DNA from: Silanimonas sp021297925
GTDB lineage: Bacteria; Pseudomonadota; Gammaproteobacteria; Xanthomonadales; Xanthomonadaceae
Reading direction: 5' to 3'
Assembly (NCBI GenBank): GCA_027532825.1
Contig: JAPZTL010000009.1
Span: forward strand, 186,001 to 250,000
DNA: 64,000 bases
The notes below the pieces were generated by a model. The model was not told where the DNA came from. It did not search any database and was given only the letters and a program-made list of their open reading frames with translations. Below are positions 32,679 to 41,228 of this stretch, one piece after another. Numbering within the stretch: the first letter of the stretch is position 1; every line of letters starts with the position of its first letter. The translations under genes were made by a program, and so were the position numbers.

Positions 32679-33806
32679 CTACTGGATGGCGACGACGCGG
32701 TTCCGGCCGCCGGCCTTGGCCTTGTAGAGCGCGGCGTCCACCTCGCGGAACAGGGCGTCGCCGTCGCGATGCTTGATCGGGTCGAAGGCGCCGATGCCGA
32801 TGCTGGCGGTCACGCTGAAGTCGCTGCCGTCTGGCAGCGGGAAACGGAGTGCGGTGATGCGGCGGCGCAGGTCCTCGGCCACCTGCAGGCCCCGGGCGGC
32901 ATCGAGGCCGTGCAGCAGCGCGCCGAACTCCTCGCCACCGATCCGCGCCGGCACGCCCTGCACCGCGTCCACGGCGGCGCGCAGCGCCTCGGCCACGCCG
33001 ATGATCACGCGGTCGCCGGCCACGTGGCCGAAGCGGTCGTTCACCTGCTTGAAGCGGTCGACGTCGAGCACCAGCAGCACCACCGGCTCCCGGCCCGCGG
33101 TCGCCGTATCGAACAGCGTCTGGAAGTACCCGCGGTTCGCCAGCCCGCTCAAGGCGTCGATCCGGCTGAGTCGCACGTAGCGGTCGCGTTCGGTGCGCAG
33201 TTCGATCTCGAGCCCGAGCTTCGTCTCGTACTCACGGTTGGCGCGAGCGGTCGCGGCGAGGAGGTAGAGCAGCGCGACGCCCATCATCAGCAGCAAGCCG
33301 CGATGGCCGCCTTCGAGGGTCATCGCGACCATCGTGGGGAGCATCATCAGGCCGATGCCCACGAAGGCCTGGGCACGGCCCACGGCGTACAGCTGGGCAA
33401 AGGCGGTCGACAAGGAGACCAGGCCGAGCGCGGTGATCATGCGCGAGGCGGCGAAGGCGGGATCGACCCAGGCCCAGGCACACAGCCCGCCCCACAGCGC
33501 GGCCATGGCGAGCACGAGCGCCCAGAGACGACGCTGGGCGCGCCGTGCGGCGGCGGCGTCGGGCAGCTCCGGGCTGGGCAGCAAACGCAGGGCGGCGAGA
33601 ACCGCTAGGCCCATCCCCCCCAAGGCGGTGCCCCAGGGGCGGAGCGTGATCGCCTCGCTGTGGACCACGATCAGCGTCCAGCAGAGGACATAGAAGATCC
33701 CGCCCAGCACCGACCGCTCGCGCAGGTCATCGACGCGCTGCCTCGCGGAGGACAGCGTGGCCGCGCGATGCAGGGCGGTGACCGTGGTCATGCGGGGGGT
33801 GTTCAT
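32679..33806 (-). CDS. Membrane-bound diguanylate cyclase (GGEEF)
   Basis: 375 residues. Six hydrophobic segments (about 35-185) form a sensory membrane domain of no recognised class, then a short coiled linker (REYETKLGLEIELRTERDRY) leads to the GGDEF domain (about 212-375). The active site reads GGEEF (290-294), with DVDRFKQVNDRFGH upstream, so it should make cyclic di-GMP from GTP. The RxxD inhibitory site expected five residues before GGEEF is absent (AVQG), so product inhibition by that route is unlikely. ATG 33806 was chosen over frames that run through the tandem-repeat tract. It diverges from metF. Confidence 0.9.
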   Translation of the reverse strand: MNTPRMTTVTALHRAATLSSARQRVDDLRERSVLGGIFYVLCWTLIVVHSEAITLRPWGTALGGMGLAVLAALRLLPSPELPDAAAARRAQRRLWALVLAMAALWGGLCAWAWVDPAFAASRMITALGLVSLSTAFAQLYAVGRAQAFVGIGLMMLPTMVAMTLEGGHRGLLLMMGVALLYLLAATARANREYETKLGLEIELRTERDRYVRLSRIDALSGLANRGYFQTLFDTATAGREPVVLLVLDVDRFKQVNDRFGHVAGDRVIIGVAEALRAAVDAVQGVPARIGGEEFGALLHGLDAARGLQVAEDLRRRITALRFPLPDGSDFSVTASIGIGAFDPIKHRDGDALFREVDAALYKAKAGGRNRVVAIQ

Positions 33807-33864
33807 CGACGCATTATCCCGACATGGGGCCGCCGTGGAGCATCGGACGGGGGCAGGGCGGCAC

Positions 33865-33923
33865 CGCGGAATCGCGGAATCGCGGAATCGCGGAATCGCG
33901 GAATCGCGGAATCGCGGAATCGC
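33865..33923. repeat. 8-bp tandem repeat, seven perfect copies
   Basis: Unit CGCGGAAT repeated seven times without a mismatch (33865-33920) plus three more bases. It lies in the 185-bp gap between two divergent genes, 59 bp upstream of the cyclase ATG and 68 bp upstream of metF. Perfect units suggest recent expansion or active slippage. Confidence 0.95.
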
Positions 33924-33991
33924 CATGAAATCATCGCTCCATCGCGACGAAGCGATACTATTTCTCGGACCGTCCCCGACCGCTCATCCCC

Positions 33992-34813
33992 ATGGCCTAC
34001 TCCTTCGAGTTCTTCCCGCCCAAGACCGACGAGCAGCGCCAGCAGCTCGACCGCACGGTCGAGAAGCTCGCGCCCTTCGCCCCGCGCTTCGTCTCGGTCA
34101 CCTTCGGCGCGGGCGGCTCGACCCTGAGCTACACGCCGGAGACGGTTCGGCACCTGCGGGACCGCCACGGCCTCGATGCGGCCCCGCACCTGAGCTGCGT
34201 GGGCGGCACGCGCGACGAGATCCGGGCCCTGCTGCGCCGCTACCAGGCCATGGGCTGCACGCGGCTCGTCGCGCTGCGCGGCGACCTGCCCTCGGGCATG
34301 GGGTCGCTGGGCGAACTGCGCTACGCCGAAGACCTGGTGCGGCTGGTCCGCGCCGAATTCGCCGATGCGTTCCATATCGAGGTGGGTGCGTACCCGGAAG
34401 TGCATCCGCAGGCCGACGATGCCATCGCCGACCTCAAGCACTTCGCGAACAAGATGGCCGCCGGTGCGGACAGCGCGATCACCCAGTACTTCTACAACGC
34501 CGACGCCTATTTCCGCTTCGTCGACGCGGCGCGCGCGGCCGGCGTCACCCAGCCGATCCTGCCCGGGATCATGCCGATCTCGAACTACACCCAGCTCAAG
34601 CGCTTCTCGGAAGGTTGCGGCGCCGAGATCCCGCGCTGGCTGGGCAAGCGGCTGGCGGCGTTCGGCGACGACGTCGAGGGCCTGCGCAGCTACGCGGCCG
34701 ACGTGGTCGCCGACCTGTGCCGCCGCTTGCTGGCAGGTGGCGCCCCCGAGCTGCACTTCTACACGCTGAACCTCGCGAAGCCGACGCTGGCCGTGCTCGA
34801 GCGCCTGCGCTAG
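33992..34813 (+). CDS. metF: Methylenetetrahydrofolate reductase
   Basis: 273 residues, FAD enzyme that reduces 5,10-methylene-THF to 5-methyl-THF for methionine synthesis. Family marks: FSFEFFPPKTDEQ-like start (YSFEFFPPKTDEQ), FVSVTFGAGGST, HLSCVGGTRDEI, LVALRGDLPSG, IEVGAYPEVHP, QYFYNADAYFRFVD, LPGIMPISNY. It completes the SAM cycle with metK and ahcY, and takes the methylene-THF that gcvT-type reactions produce. No Shine-Dalgarno match precedes the ATG; the tandem-repeat tract lies upstream. Confidence 0.97.
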   Translation: MAYSFEFFPPKTDEQRQQLDRTVEKLAPFAPRFVSVTFGAGGSTLSYTPETVRHLRDRHGLDAAPHLSCVGGTRDEIRALLRRYQAMGCTRLVALRGDLPSGMGSLGELRYAEDLVRLVRAEFADAFHIEVGAYPEVHPQADDAIADLKHFANKMAAGADSAITQYFYNADAYFRFVDAARAAGVTQPILPGIMPISNYTQLKRFSEGCGAEIPRWLGKRLAAFGDDVEGLRSYAADVVADLCRRLLAGGAPELHFYTLNLAKPTLAVLERLR

Positions 34814-34822
34814 CGTCCGGGG

Positions 34823-35410
34823 ATGCCGACGCGCGCCCTGCCCGCCTTCGCCACTCGCGCCATGCTCGCGAGCCTGCTGCCGGTCGCCGCCGCGCAGGCC
34901 ATGGCGACGGCCGCGCCCGCGCCGCGGGACCCGCCGGGCCTCGTGCGCTGCACGGCCGCCGACGGAACGGCGGTCTACGCCGACCGCCCCTGCGACCTGC
35001 TCGACGCGCGTCCGGCCCCGGCGGGCCCCGACACGCCCGCCGAGACGGCGGACAACGGCCCCGTGGCGCGCGACTGCGCGCGTCGACCGGACGCCCTCCT
35101 CGAGCCCGTGCGGGAGGCCCTCGGGCTTGCCGACGGCAACCGCCTCGCCGCCCTCTACGACTGGAGCGGGCGCTCCAGCGGCGGGGCCGCCGCCACGCTG
35201 GACCGGCTCGAAGCCCTCGCGACCATGCCGGGCCTCGAGGTCCGCCTCGCGCACAGTGCGCAGGGCAGCAGCGCCCCGGATCTGGCCGCCGAAGCCGCCG
35301 ATGCCCCGCCCGATCGCCTCGAGCTCGCCCCGCGGGCGCCCGAACCCGCTCCGGCGATCGCCGCGTTCCGGCTGGTCCGACGCGCCGGCTGCTGGTGGCT
35401 CGCCGACTGA
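34823..35410 (+). CDS. Exported protein with DUF4124-like N-terminal motif
   Basis: 195 residues, 9 bp after metF. A signal peptide (about 1-35) is followed by LVRCTAADGTAVYADRPCDL, the short beta-hairpin with two cysteines seen in DUF4124 proteins. The rest is a Pro/Ala-rich linker, a helical middle (REALGLADGNRLAALYDWSG) and a C-terminal beta part (FRLVRRAGCWWLAD). Probably periplasmic. Function unknown; it may ride on the metF transcript. Confidence 0.65.
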   Translation: MPTRALPAFATRAMLASLLPVAAAQAMATAAPAPRDPPGLVRCTAADGTAVYADRPCDLLDARPAPAGPDTPAETADNGPVARDCARRPDALLEPVREALGLADGNRLAALYDWSGRSSGGAAATLDRLEALATMPGLEVRLAHSAQGSSAPDLAAEAADAPPDRLELAPRAPEPAPAIAAFRLVRRAGCWWLAD

Positions 35411-35466
35411 ACGCCGCCCCGGCCCCGTACACTGTCGGGCTTTCCGCCTCTCCCCAGGAGTCCGCC

Positions 35467-36384
35467 ATGGCCCAGCAGTACCCGCCCTACATCTGGCACA
35501 ACGGCATCATCAAGCCGTGGGCCGAAGCCACCGTGCACGTCATGGCCCACGGCCTGCACTACGGCTCGTCGGTGTTCGAGGGCATCCGCTGCTACGCCAC
35601 GCCGGACGGCCCGGCGATCTTCCGCCTCACCGACCACAACCGCCGCCTTTTCGCCTCGGCGCGCATCTACGAGATGCCGATGCCCTACAGCGTCGACGAG
35701 ATCAACGCGGCCTGCCGCGAGGTGATCAAGGCGAACGGGCTCGCGAAGGGCTACCTGCGCCCGATCGCATTCCGCGGCCTCGGCGGCTTCGGACTGTCGG
35801 CCGACTGCCCGACCGACGTCGCGGTCGCGGCCTGGGACATGGGGCGCTACCTCGGCGCGGACGTCGTCGAGGCGGGCATCGACGCCTGCGTGTCGTCGTG
35901 GCAGCGCTTCGCCCCGAACACGATCCCGGCCGGCGCCAAGGCCGGCGGCAACTACCTCTCGGGCCAGCTGGTCGCGCGCGAGGCGCGCCGCCTCGGCTTC
36001 GGCGAGGGCATCGCGCTGGCCAGCACCGGCCTGCTCAGCGAAGGCGCCGGTGAGAACCTCTTCCTCGTGTTCAACGGCGAGCTGCACACCACGCCCGTCT
36101 CGGCGGCGCTGCTCAACGGCATCACCCGGAACACGCTGATCACGCTGGCGCAGGATGCCGGCCTCAAGGTGGTCGAGCGCGACATCCCGCGCGAGTACCT
36201 CTACCTCTGCGACGAGCTCTTCATGTGCGGCACCGCCGCCGAAGTGACGCCGATCCGCAGCGTCGACGGGCGGCAGGTCGGCGCGGGCAAGCCGGGCCCG
36301 ATCACGCGCCAGCTGCAGGACCTGTTCTTCGGCCTCTTCGACGGCCACACGCCCGATCGCTACGGCTGGCTCGAGCCGGTCTGA
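35467..36384 (+). CDS. ilvE: Branched-chain amino acid aminotransferase
   Basis: 305 residues, class IV PLP enzyme; last step of valine, leucine and isoleucine synthesis. ATG 35467 gives MAQQYPPYIWHNGIIKPW. The PLP lysine is K158 (GAKAGGNYLSGQL). Other marks: HGLHYGSSVFEGIRCY, YLRPIAFRG, STGLLSEGAGENLFLV, NGITRNTLITLA, DELFMCGTAAEVTPI. Monocistronic in appearance, ending convergently with a sensor kinase gene. Confidence 0.96.
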   Translation: MAQQYPPYIWHNGIIKPWAEATVHVMAHGLHYGSSVFEGIRCYATPDGPAIFRLTDHNRRLFASARIYEMPMPYSVDEINAACREVIKANGLAKGYLRPIAFRGLGGFGLSADCPTDVAVAAWDMGRYLGADVVEAGIDACVSSWQRFAPNTIPAGAKAGGNYLSGQLVAREARRLGFGEGIALASTGLLSEGAGENLFLVFNGELHTTPVSAALLNGITRNTLITLAQDAGLKVVERDIPREYLYLCDELFMCGTAAEVTPIRSVDGRQVGAGKPGPITRQLQDLFFGLFDGHTPDRYGWLEPV

Positions 36385-36395
36385 AGCCCCGGGGT

Positions 36396-36418
36396 CCCGC
36401 GGCTCACCCCGCCGCGGG
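36396..36418. terminator. Hairpin between convergent ilvE and sensor kinase genes
   Basis: Inverted repeat CCCGCGGC / GCCGCGGG with a 7-base loop; the loop begins with the kinase stop codon (read on the minus strand). GC-rich with no T-run, so termination is plausible, not certain. Confidence 0.5.
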
Positions 36419-37720
36419 GCCCAGTTCGAGGGTGGCGACCGCGCCGCCTTCCGGCCGCGGGCGCACGGAGACCTTCCACGCGTAGAGCGCGCACAGGCGG
36501 CTGACGATCGACAGCCCGATCCCGCCGCCACTGGTACCGCCGGCACTGCTGCCGCGGTAACCGCGCTCGAACAGGCGCGCCGCATCCTCATCGCTCAGGC
36601 CGGGGCCGGTGTCGAACACCTCGACGCGGTCGGCGCCCACCACGATGCGGACCTCGCCCTGCTGGGTGTACTTGCAGGCGTTGCCGATGAGATTGCCGAG
36701 GGCGACGGCCAGCACCGCTTCCGGCGCGTCGACATGCACGTCGTCGCGGCCCTCCACGACGACGACGACGGACTTGCCGGCGAGCTGCTGGCGATTGGCC
36801 TCGGCCAGCTGGCCGGCGATGCGGCGGACGTCGGCATGGCCGCGCCCGCGCTCGTTGCGCGAGAGCATCAGCAGCGCCACCGTCAGGTCCGTGCACTGCT
36901 GCGCCGCGCGTTCGATGCGCTTGAGGCGGGCACGGGTCTTGTCGTCGAGGTCGGGTTTGGCCAGCAGCAGTTCGGCCGCCCCGCCGATCACCGCGAGCGG
37001 GGTTCGCAACTCGTGGCTGACGTCGGCGTTGAACTCGCGGTCGCGACGGATCGAGGCGTTCAGGCGTTCGGCATAGTCGTCGAAAGCCGCGGCCAGCTGC
37101 CCCACTTCATCGTCGGCGAAGCGGTCGGCGAGCTTCTTCGGTTCCCCCCCGACCCGCAGCTCGCCGATGCGGCGGGCGAGGTCGGTGACCGGCCTCATCA
37201 CCCGCCGAGAGGACCACAGCCCGAGCACCAGCGACCCCAGGGAAAAGACGATCACCGCGCCGAACAGGGCCCAGGTCAGGCGCTGCTGGGTGGCGACGTC
37301 GCGCGGGTTCTCGTAGCGGACGAAGAACCAGAAGTCGGCGTCCTTGCGGACCGCGAGCTTGTAGGGCACGGAGCGCCCGCGCTCGTCGGTGCCGGAGAGC
37401 TGGTGCACGCCGTTCGGCAGGGCCGCCCACTCCGGCGGCACGTTGCCGAACTTCGCCCGGCTGAACACCCTCCCTTGGATGTTCTCCAGCGGGACGCCGC
37501 CAGCGCCGGCCGGATCGACGTAGAACTGCCGGGCATAGTCGTTGATGTTCTCGACCAGCGCATTCCCGATCACCTGCTCCTCGGTGCGGTCGCGCAGGTA
37601 GAGCGTGGCCAAGGCAAAGGTCGCCGTCAGCGCGAAGCCCAGCAGGGCGAAGGAGACGATGAGGCGGCTCCGCAGCCGGCGCCGGTAGCGCATGCGCCGC
37701 GACTCAGCCGGCGACGGCAT
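36404..37720 (-). CDS. Two-component sensor histidine kinase
   Basis: About 438 residues from ATG 37720, which overlaps the regulator stop by 17 bp; ATG 37693 (429 residues) is also possible and neither has a good ribosome site. Order: transmembrane 1 (LIVSFALLGFALTATFALAT), periplasmic sensor of about 110 residues, transmembrane 2 (LTWALFGAVIVFSLGSLVLG), HAMP, HisKA with the phosphorylated His in SHELRTPLAVIGG, then HATPase with LIGNACKYT, VFDTGPGLSDEDAARLFERG and GGIGLSIVSRL. The sensor part has no recognised fold and the signal is unknown. Paired with the OmpR-type regulator upstream. Confidence 0.92.
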   Translation of the reverse strand: MPSPAESRRMRYRRRLRSRLIVSFALLGFALTATFALATLYLRDRTEEQVIGNALVENINDYARQFYVDPAGAGGVPLENIQGRVFSRAKFGNVPPEWAALPNGVHQLSGTDERGRSVPYKLAVRKDADFWFFVRYENPRDVATQQRLTWALFGAVIVFSLGSLVLGLWSSRRVMRPVTDLARRIGELRVGGEPKKLADRFADDEVGQLAAAFDDYAERLNASIRRDREFNADVSHELRTPLAVIGGAAELLLAKPDLDDKTRARLKRIERAAQQCTDLTVALLMLSRNERGRGHADVRRIAGQLAEANRQQLAGKSVVVVVEGRDDVHVDAPEAVLAVALGNLIGNACKYTQQGEVRIVVGADRVEVFDTGPGLSDEDAARLFERGYRGSSAGGTSGGGIGLSIVSRLCALYAWKVSVRPRPEGGAVATLELGPAAG

Positions 37721-38408
37721 CCGGGTCCGCCATCCGGTAGCCGATGCCATGGCGGGTCTGGATCAGCGGTTTGTCGAAGGGCTTGTCGATCGCCGCCCGC
37801 AGGCCGTGGATGTGCACGCGCAGCGAGTCGGAGTCGGGCAGTTCCTCGCCCCACACGCGGGTTTCGAGGTCCTGCCTCGGCACCACCGCCGGCGAGGCCT
37901 CCATCAGCGCCTGCAGGATCTTCAGCGCGGTTGGGTTGAGCTGCAGCAGCTTGCCCTGGCGACGCACTTCCAGCGTGTCGAGGTTGAACTCGAGGTCGGC
38001 GACGTGCAGCACGCGCGGCTGCGCGGCCTTGCCGCGGCGCGCGAGCACCTGCAGGCGGGCCTCGACTTCCTGCAGGGCGAAGGGTTTGACGAGGTAGTCG
38101 TCGGCACCGGCATCGAAGCCAGTGAGCTTGTGCTCGAGCGAGTCACGCGCGGTCAGCATAAGCACCGGCGTCTGCTTGCGGGCGTCCTGGCGCAGGCGGC
38201 GGCACAGTTCGAGGCCATCCATGCCCGGCAGGTTGAGGTCCAGCACGATGGCGTCGAACTCGTTGACGACGGCGAGGTGCAAGCCGGTGACGCCATCGGC
38301 GGCAAAGTCGACGGTGTGCCCGCGGTCCTCGAGGTAGTCGCCGAGGTTCGAGGCGATGTCGCGGTTGTCTTCGATCACCAGGACGCGCACGGGGTGGGGC
38401 TCCATCAT
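37704..38408 (-). CDS. OmpR-family response regulator
   Basis: 234 residues from ATG 38408 (MMEPHPVRVLVIEDN); a longer frame adds residues unlike a receiver. The receiver keeps the phospho-acceptor D57 (VLDLNLPGMDG), T87 (LTARDS) and K108 (DDYLVKPF). The winged helix spans about 130-230 (LNPTALKILQALMEAS, SDSLRVHIHGLRAAIDKPF, HGIGYRM). First gene of the pair with the kinase. The 239-bp gap upstream carries no other gene and should hold the promoter; no operator was recognised. Targets unknown. Confidence 0.93.
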   Translation of the reverse strand: MMEPHPVRVLVIEDNRDIASNLGDYLEDRGHTVDFAADGVTGLHLAVVNEFDAIVLDLNLPGMDGLELCRRLRQDARKQTPVLMLTARDSLEHKLTGFDAGADDYLVKPFALQEVEARLQVLARRGKAAQPRVLHVADLEFNLDTLEVRRQGKLLQLNPTALKILQALMEASPAVVPRQDLETRVWGEELPDSDSLRVHIHGLRAAIDKPFDKPLIQTRHGIGYRMADPDAVAG

Positions 38409-38647
38409 CAGGTGGCGAGGATCATCGCTGATCCAGAGTCGATTGGTCGTCGGAAGTTCCCGATCGCCGTACGGCGCGCAAAAGAAAGGCCCGGCCGGCA
38501 CGAGGACAGTGGCGGCGCGGGCCAAACAAGGTGCTGCCCCGATTACCGTGATCCCAGTGGGCGCTGACGCGCAGACGGGAGTGACGGTCGGGATCTAGCC
38601 TAGGCCCGTTCGCATTAAGTCGGCGTTAATCCCGACGGCCCGGACCG

Positions 38648-39574
38648 TCAATCCCGGTCCACGGCCGGAGACGCACGCCCCCGGCGGCGCCGGGCGGCGA
38701 CCTGGCCCAGCACGTGGTCGAGGATGCGGCCGGCGATGTCGACCCCGGACGCGGCCTCGATGCCCTCAAGCCCCGGAGACGAGTTCACCTCCAATAGCAG
38801 CGGTCCGCGACGTGATCGCAGCAGATCGACGCCAGCAACCCCCAGCCCGAGGATGCGGGCGGCCCGGATGGCGACGTCGCGCTCGGCCTCCGACAGCCGG
38901 ACGAGGACCGCCTTGCCGCCCCGGTGGAGGTTGGCGCGGAAGTCGCCCGGGGCGGCCCGGCGCTGCATCGCGGCGACCACCTCGTCGCCCACCACGAAGC
39001 AGCGCAGGTCGGCACCCTTGGCCTCGGCGACGAACTCCTGCACGAGGAAATTCGCGTACAGCCCGCGGAAGGCCTCGATCACGCTGCGCGACGCGGCCTC
39101 GTCCTGCGCCAGCACCACGCCGCTGCCCTGCGTGCCTTCGTTGAGCTTGACCACGTGCGGGGCGGGACCGACCAGCTCGATCAGCGCCGGGGTGTCGTCC
39201 GGGCTGTCGCCGAAGGCGGTGACCGGCAGGTCGATGCCCTCGGCCGCCAGCACCTGGTGGCTGCGCAGCTTGTCGCGGGCCGCGAGGATGGCGTCGGACG
39301 TGCTCGGCGTCGCCACGCCCATCAGCTCGAAATGCCGCAGCACCGCGGTGCCGTGGAAGGTCACCGAATGTCCGATGCGCGGGATGACCGCATCGAAGCG
39401 CGGCAACGGCTTGCCCTTGTATCGGACCTCGAAGGCGCCGGGCGCGACCTTCAGGGCGCAGCGCAGCGGGTCGAGGACGCGGACGGTGCAGCCGCGCTGG
39501 CGGGCCGCCTCGACGAGGCGCTGCGACGAGTACAGGGCGGGATTACGCGACAGCAGGGCGATCTTGGTCGGCAC
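38648..39574 (-). CDS. rimK: RimK-family ATP-grasp glutamate ligase
   Basis: 308 residues, ATP-grasp. Start MPTKIALLSRNPALYSSQRL; later DRF-like substrate loop (GKPLPRFDAVIPRIG), VVKLNEGTQGSGVVLAQ, LVQEFVAEAKGADLRCFVVG and LLEVNSSPGLEGIEAA. E. coli RimK adds glutamates to the C-terminus of ribosomal protein S6. The upstream gene is a retropepsin-like protein overlapping by 32 bp, as in the Pseudomonas rimABK locus where RimB trims the added glutamates. S6 as target here is inferred. Confidence 0.9.
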   Translation of the reverse strand: MPTKIALLSRNPALYSSQRLVEAARQRGCTVRVLDPLRCALKVAPGAFEVRYKGKPLPRFDAVIPRIGHSVTFHGTAVLRHFELMGVATPSTSDAILAARDKLRSHQVLAAEGIDLPVTAFGDSPDDTPALIELVGPAPHVVKLNEGTQGSGVVLAQDEAASRSVIEAFRGLYANFLVQEFVAEAKGADLRCFVVGDEVVAAMQRRAAPGDFRANLHRGGKAVLVRLSEAERDVAIRAARILGLGVAGVDLLRSRRGPLLLEVNSSPGLEGIEAASGVDIAGRILDHVLGQVAARRRRGRASPAVDRD

Positions 39575-40007
39575 GGGGCTCTCCGAGCGCGAAGCTGCGC
39601 GAGGGGTCGACGAGGAAGCGCCCCGCCATCGCGGTGCGCCCGAGCAGCATCGGGAACAGCATCCGGGTGCGCCGAGACAGGTTCATGTCGATGGGCCAGT
39701 CAGCCCCGGCGAGGCGCAGCGTGGTGCGGATGAAGACGCGCTCGGTGCGGTGGCCGCCGGAGTCGGTGACCCAGCGACGATCCAGCACGGGGGCCTCCAC
39801 CCAGCGGCGGAGGGCGGTGCAGTCGTCGCCCAGGGCGAAGCGCACCCACTCGACGCCGTCGCGGCGGGCCGTCTCGATCGACTCGACGTGGAGGGCCGAA
39901 CTGCGCGCACCGGTATCGACCTTCGCGCGGATCGCGGTGATGCCGAGGTCTGGAAGCACCAGCCACTCGCGCCAGCCGAGCACCGGGAGGGTCGCAGGAT
40001 CAGGCAT
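39543..40007 (-). CDS. RimB-like retropepsin-type protease
   Basis: 154 residues of the family annotated ATP-dependent zinc protease but with an aspartic-protease-like fold. VLGWREWLVLPDLG is followed by the catalytic-type AKVDTGARSSALHV (D31), then GRTAMAGRFLVDPSRSF near the C-terminus. Its last 32 bp overlap the start of rimK, so the two are co-translated; pairing with RimK makes a role in S6 tail editing likely. Longer open frames upstream cross the tRNA gene and were dismissed. The name RimB is by analogy. Confidence 0.82.
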   Translation of the reverse strand: MPDPATLPVLGWREWLVLPDLGITAIRAKVDTGARSSALHVESIETARRDGVEWVRFALGDDCTALRRWVEAPVLDRRWVTDSGGHRTERVFIRTTLRLAGADWPIDMNLSRRTRMLFPMLLGRTAMAGRFLVDPSRSFALGEPRADQDRPAVA

Positions 40008-40024
40008 GGCGGGGCTCGCGGCGG

Positions 40025-40098
40025 TGGAGCGGGTGATGGGAATCGAACCCACGTTCACAGCTTGGGAAGCTGTTGTCTTACCATTAGACGACACCCGC
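40025..40098 (-). tRNA. tRNA-Gly (anticodon CCC), CCA encoded
   Basis: Cloverleaf on the minus strand: acceptor GCGGGTG/CACCCGC, D arm GTC-TAATGGTAA-GAC, anticodon stem ACAGC/GCTGT with loop TTCCCAA giving anticodon CCC, T arm GGG-TTCGATT-CCC, discriminator T and genomic CCA. It reads GGG. It lies between the rimB-like gene and thiS. Confidence 0.95.
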
Positions 40099-40148
40099 GG
40101 CCCGGGGATTATGGCCACCGCGCGGCACGCCGCGCAATGCAGAGACCC

Positions 40149-40349
40149 ATGCTGATCCACCTCAACGGCGAACCGCGCCGCCTCGACGCCCCTTGCACCT
40201 TGGCCGACCTGCTCGACCTCGCCGGCCTCTCCGGCCGCCGCGTCGCGGTCGAGGTCAACGGCGAGATCGTCCCCCGCGGGCACCACGCCACGCGCCCGGT
40301 CGCCGAGGGCGACCGCGTCGAGATCGTCCACGCACTGGGCGGCGGGTGA
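40149..40349 (+). CDS. thiS: Thiamine biosynthesis sulfur carrier ThiS
   Basis: 66 residues, ubiquitin-like fold: MLIHLNGEPRRLDAPCTLAD, GRRVAVEVNGEIVPRG, then the C-terminal diglycine tail (HALGGG) that is thiocarboxylated and gives sulfur to the thiazole. It is followed 54 bp later by thiG, its direct partner. Other thiamine genes are not in the window. Confidence 0.93.
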   Translation: MLIHLNGEPRRLDAPCTLADLLDLAGLSGRRVAVEVNGEIVPRGHHATRPVAEGDRVEIVHALGGG

Positions 40350-40403
40350 ATGCCGGTCGGCGCCCGTGCGCCAAGGCCGCTGCCGCAGCGCCATAATGGC
40401 GCG

Positions 40404-41228
40404 ATGACGACCCCCGACACGCACGACGCCCGCGACGACCGCGCGCCCCCCCACGACAGGCTGGCCATCGCCGGCACGACCTACCGCTCGCGACTGCTCA
40501 CCGGCACCGGCAAGTTCAAGGACCTCGACGAGACGCGCCGCGCCACCGAGGCCGCCGGCGCCGAGATCGTCACCGTGGCGATCCGCCGCACGAACATCGG
40601 CCAGAACGCCAACGAGCCGAACCTGCTCGACGTGCTGCCGCCAGACCGCTACACGATCCTGCCGAACACCGCCGGCTGCTACACGGCCGATGACGCGGTG
40701 CGCACCTGCCGGCTCGCCCGCGAGCTGCTCGACGGCCACAAGCTCGTCAAGCTGGAAGTGCTGGGCGACCCGAAGACGCTCTACCCGCACATGCCGGAGA
40801 CGCTCAAGGCCGCCGAGATCCTCGTCGCCGAGGGCTTCGACGTGATGGTCTATTGCACCGACGATCCGATCCAGGCCAAGCGCCTCGAGGAGATCGGTTG
40901 CGTCGCGGTGATGCCGCTGGCCGCGCCGATCGGCTCGGGCTTGGGCATCCAGAACAAGTGGAGCCTGCTGGAGATCGTCGACAACGCGAAGGTGCCGATC
41001 CTCGTCGACGCCGGCGTGGGCACGGCCTCCGATGCGGCCGTCGCGATGGAGTTGGGTTGCGACGGCGTGCTGATGAACACCGCCATCGCCGGCGCGAAGG
41101 ACCCGGTGCTGATGGCCTCGGCGATGCGCAAGGCGGTCGAAGCCGGCCGCGAGGCCTTCCTCGCCGGCCGCATCCCGCGAAAGCGCTACGCGTCGGCCTC
41201 GTCGCCCACCGACGGCCTGTTCTTCTGA
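40404..41228 (+). CDS. thiG: Thiazole synthase ThiG
   Basis: 274 residues, TIM barrel that builds the thiazole phosphate from DXP, dehydroglycine and ThiS thiocarboxylate. ATG 40404 gives an N-terminal 20-residue hydrophilic extension before the conserved IAGTTYRSRLLTGTGKFKDL. Other marks: VAIRRTNIG, LPNTAGCYTADDAVRT, LVKLEVLGDPKTLYPH, PLAAPIGSGLGI, ILVDAGVGTASDAAVAMELG, DGVLMNTAIAGAKDPV. The stop overlaps the trmB ATG by one base (TGATG). Confidence 0.97.
   Translation: MTTPDTHDARDDRAPPHDRLAIAGTTYRSRLLTGTGKFKDLDETRRATEAAGAEIVTVAIRRTNIGQNANEPNLLDVLPPDRYTILPNTAGCYTADDAVRTCRLARELLDGHKLVKLEVLGDPKTLYPHMPETLKAAEILVAEGFDVMVYCTDDPIQAKRLEEIGCVAVMPLAAPIGSGLGIQNKWSLLEIVDNAKVPILVDAGVGTASDAAVAMELGCDGVLMNTAIAGAKDPVLMASAMRKAVEAGREAFLAGRIPRKRYASASSPTDGLFF

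Noticed and set aside
33865..33923. CRISPR-like array
   Set aside because: The units are 8 bp and directly adjoining with no spacers, so it is a simple tandem repeat.
33807..33926. Cyclase start upstream through the repeat tract
   Set aside because: It would add repeated residues (AIPRFRDS units) with no family support; ATG 33806 gives a normal membrane-anchored cyclase.
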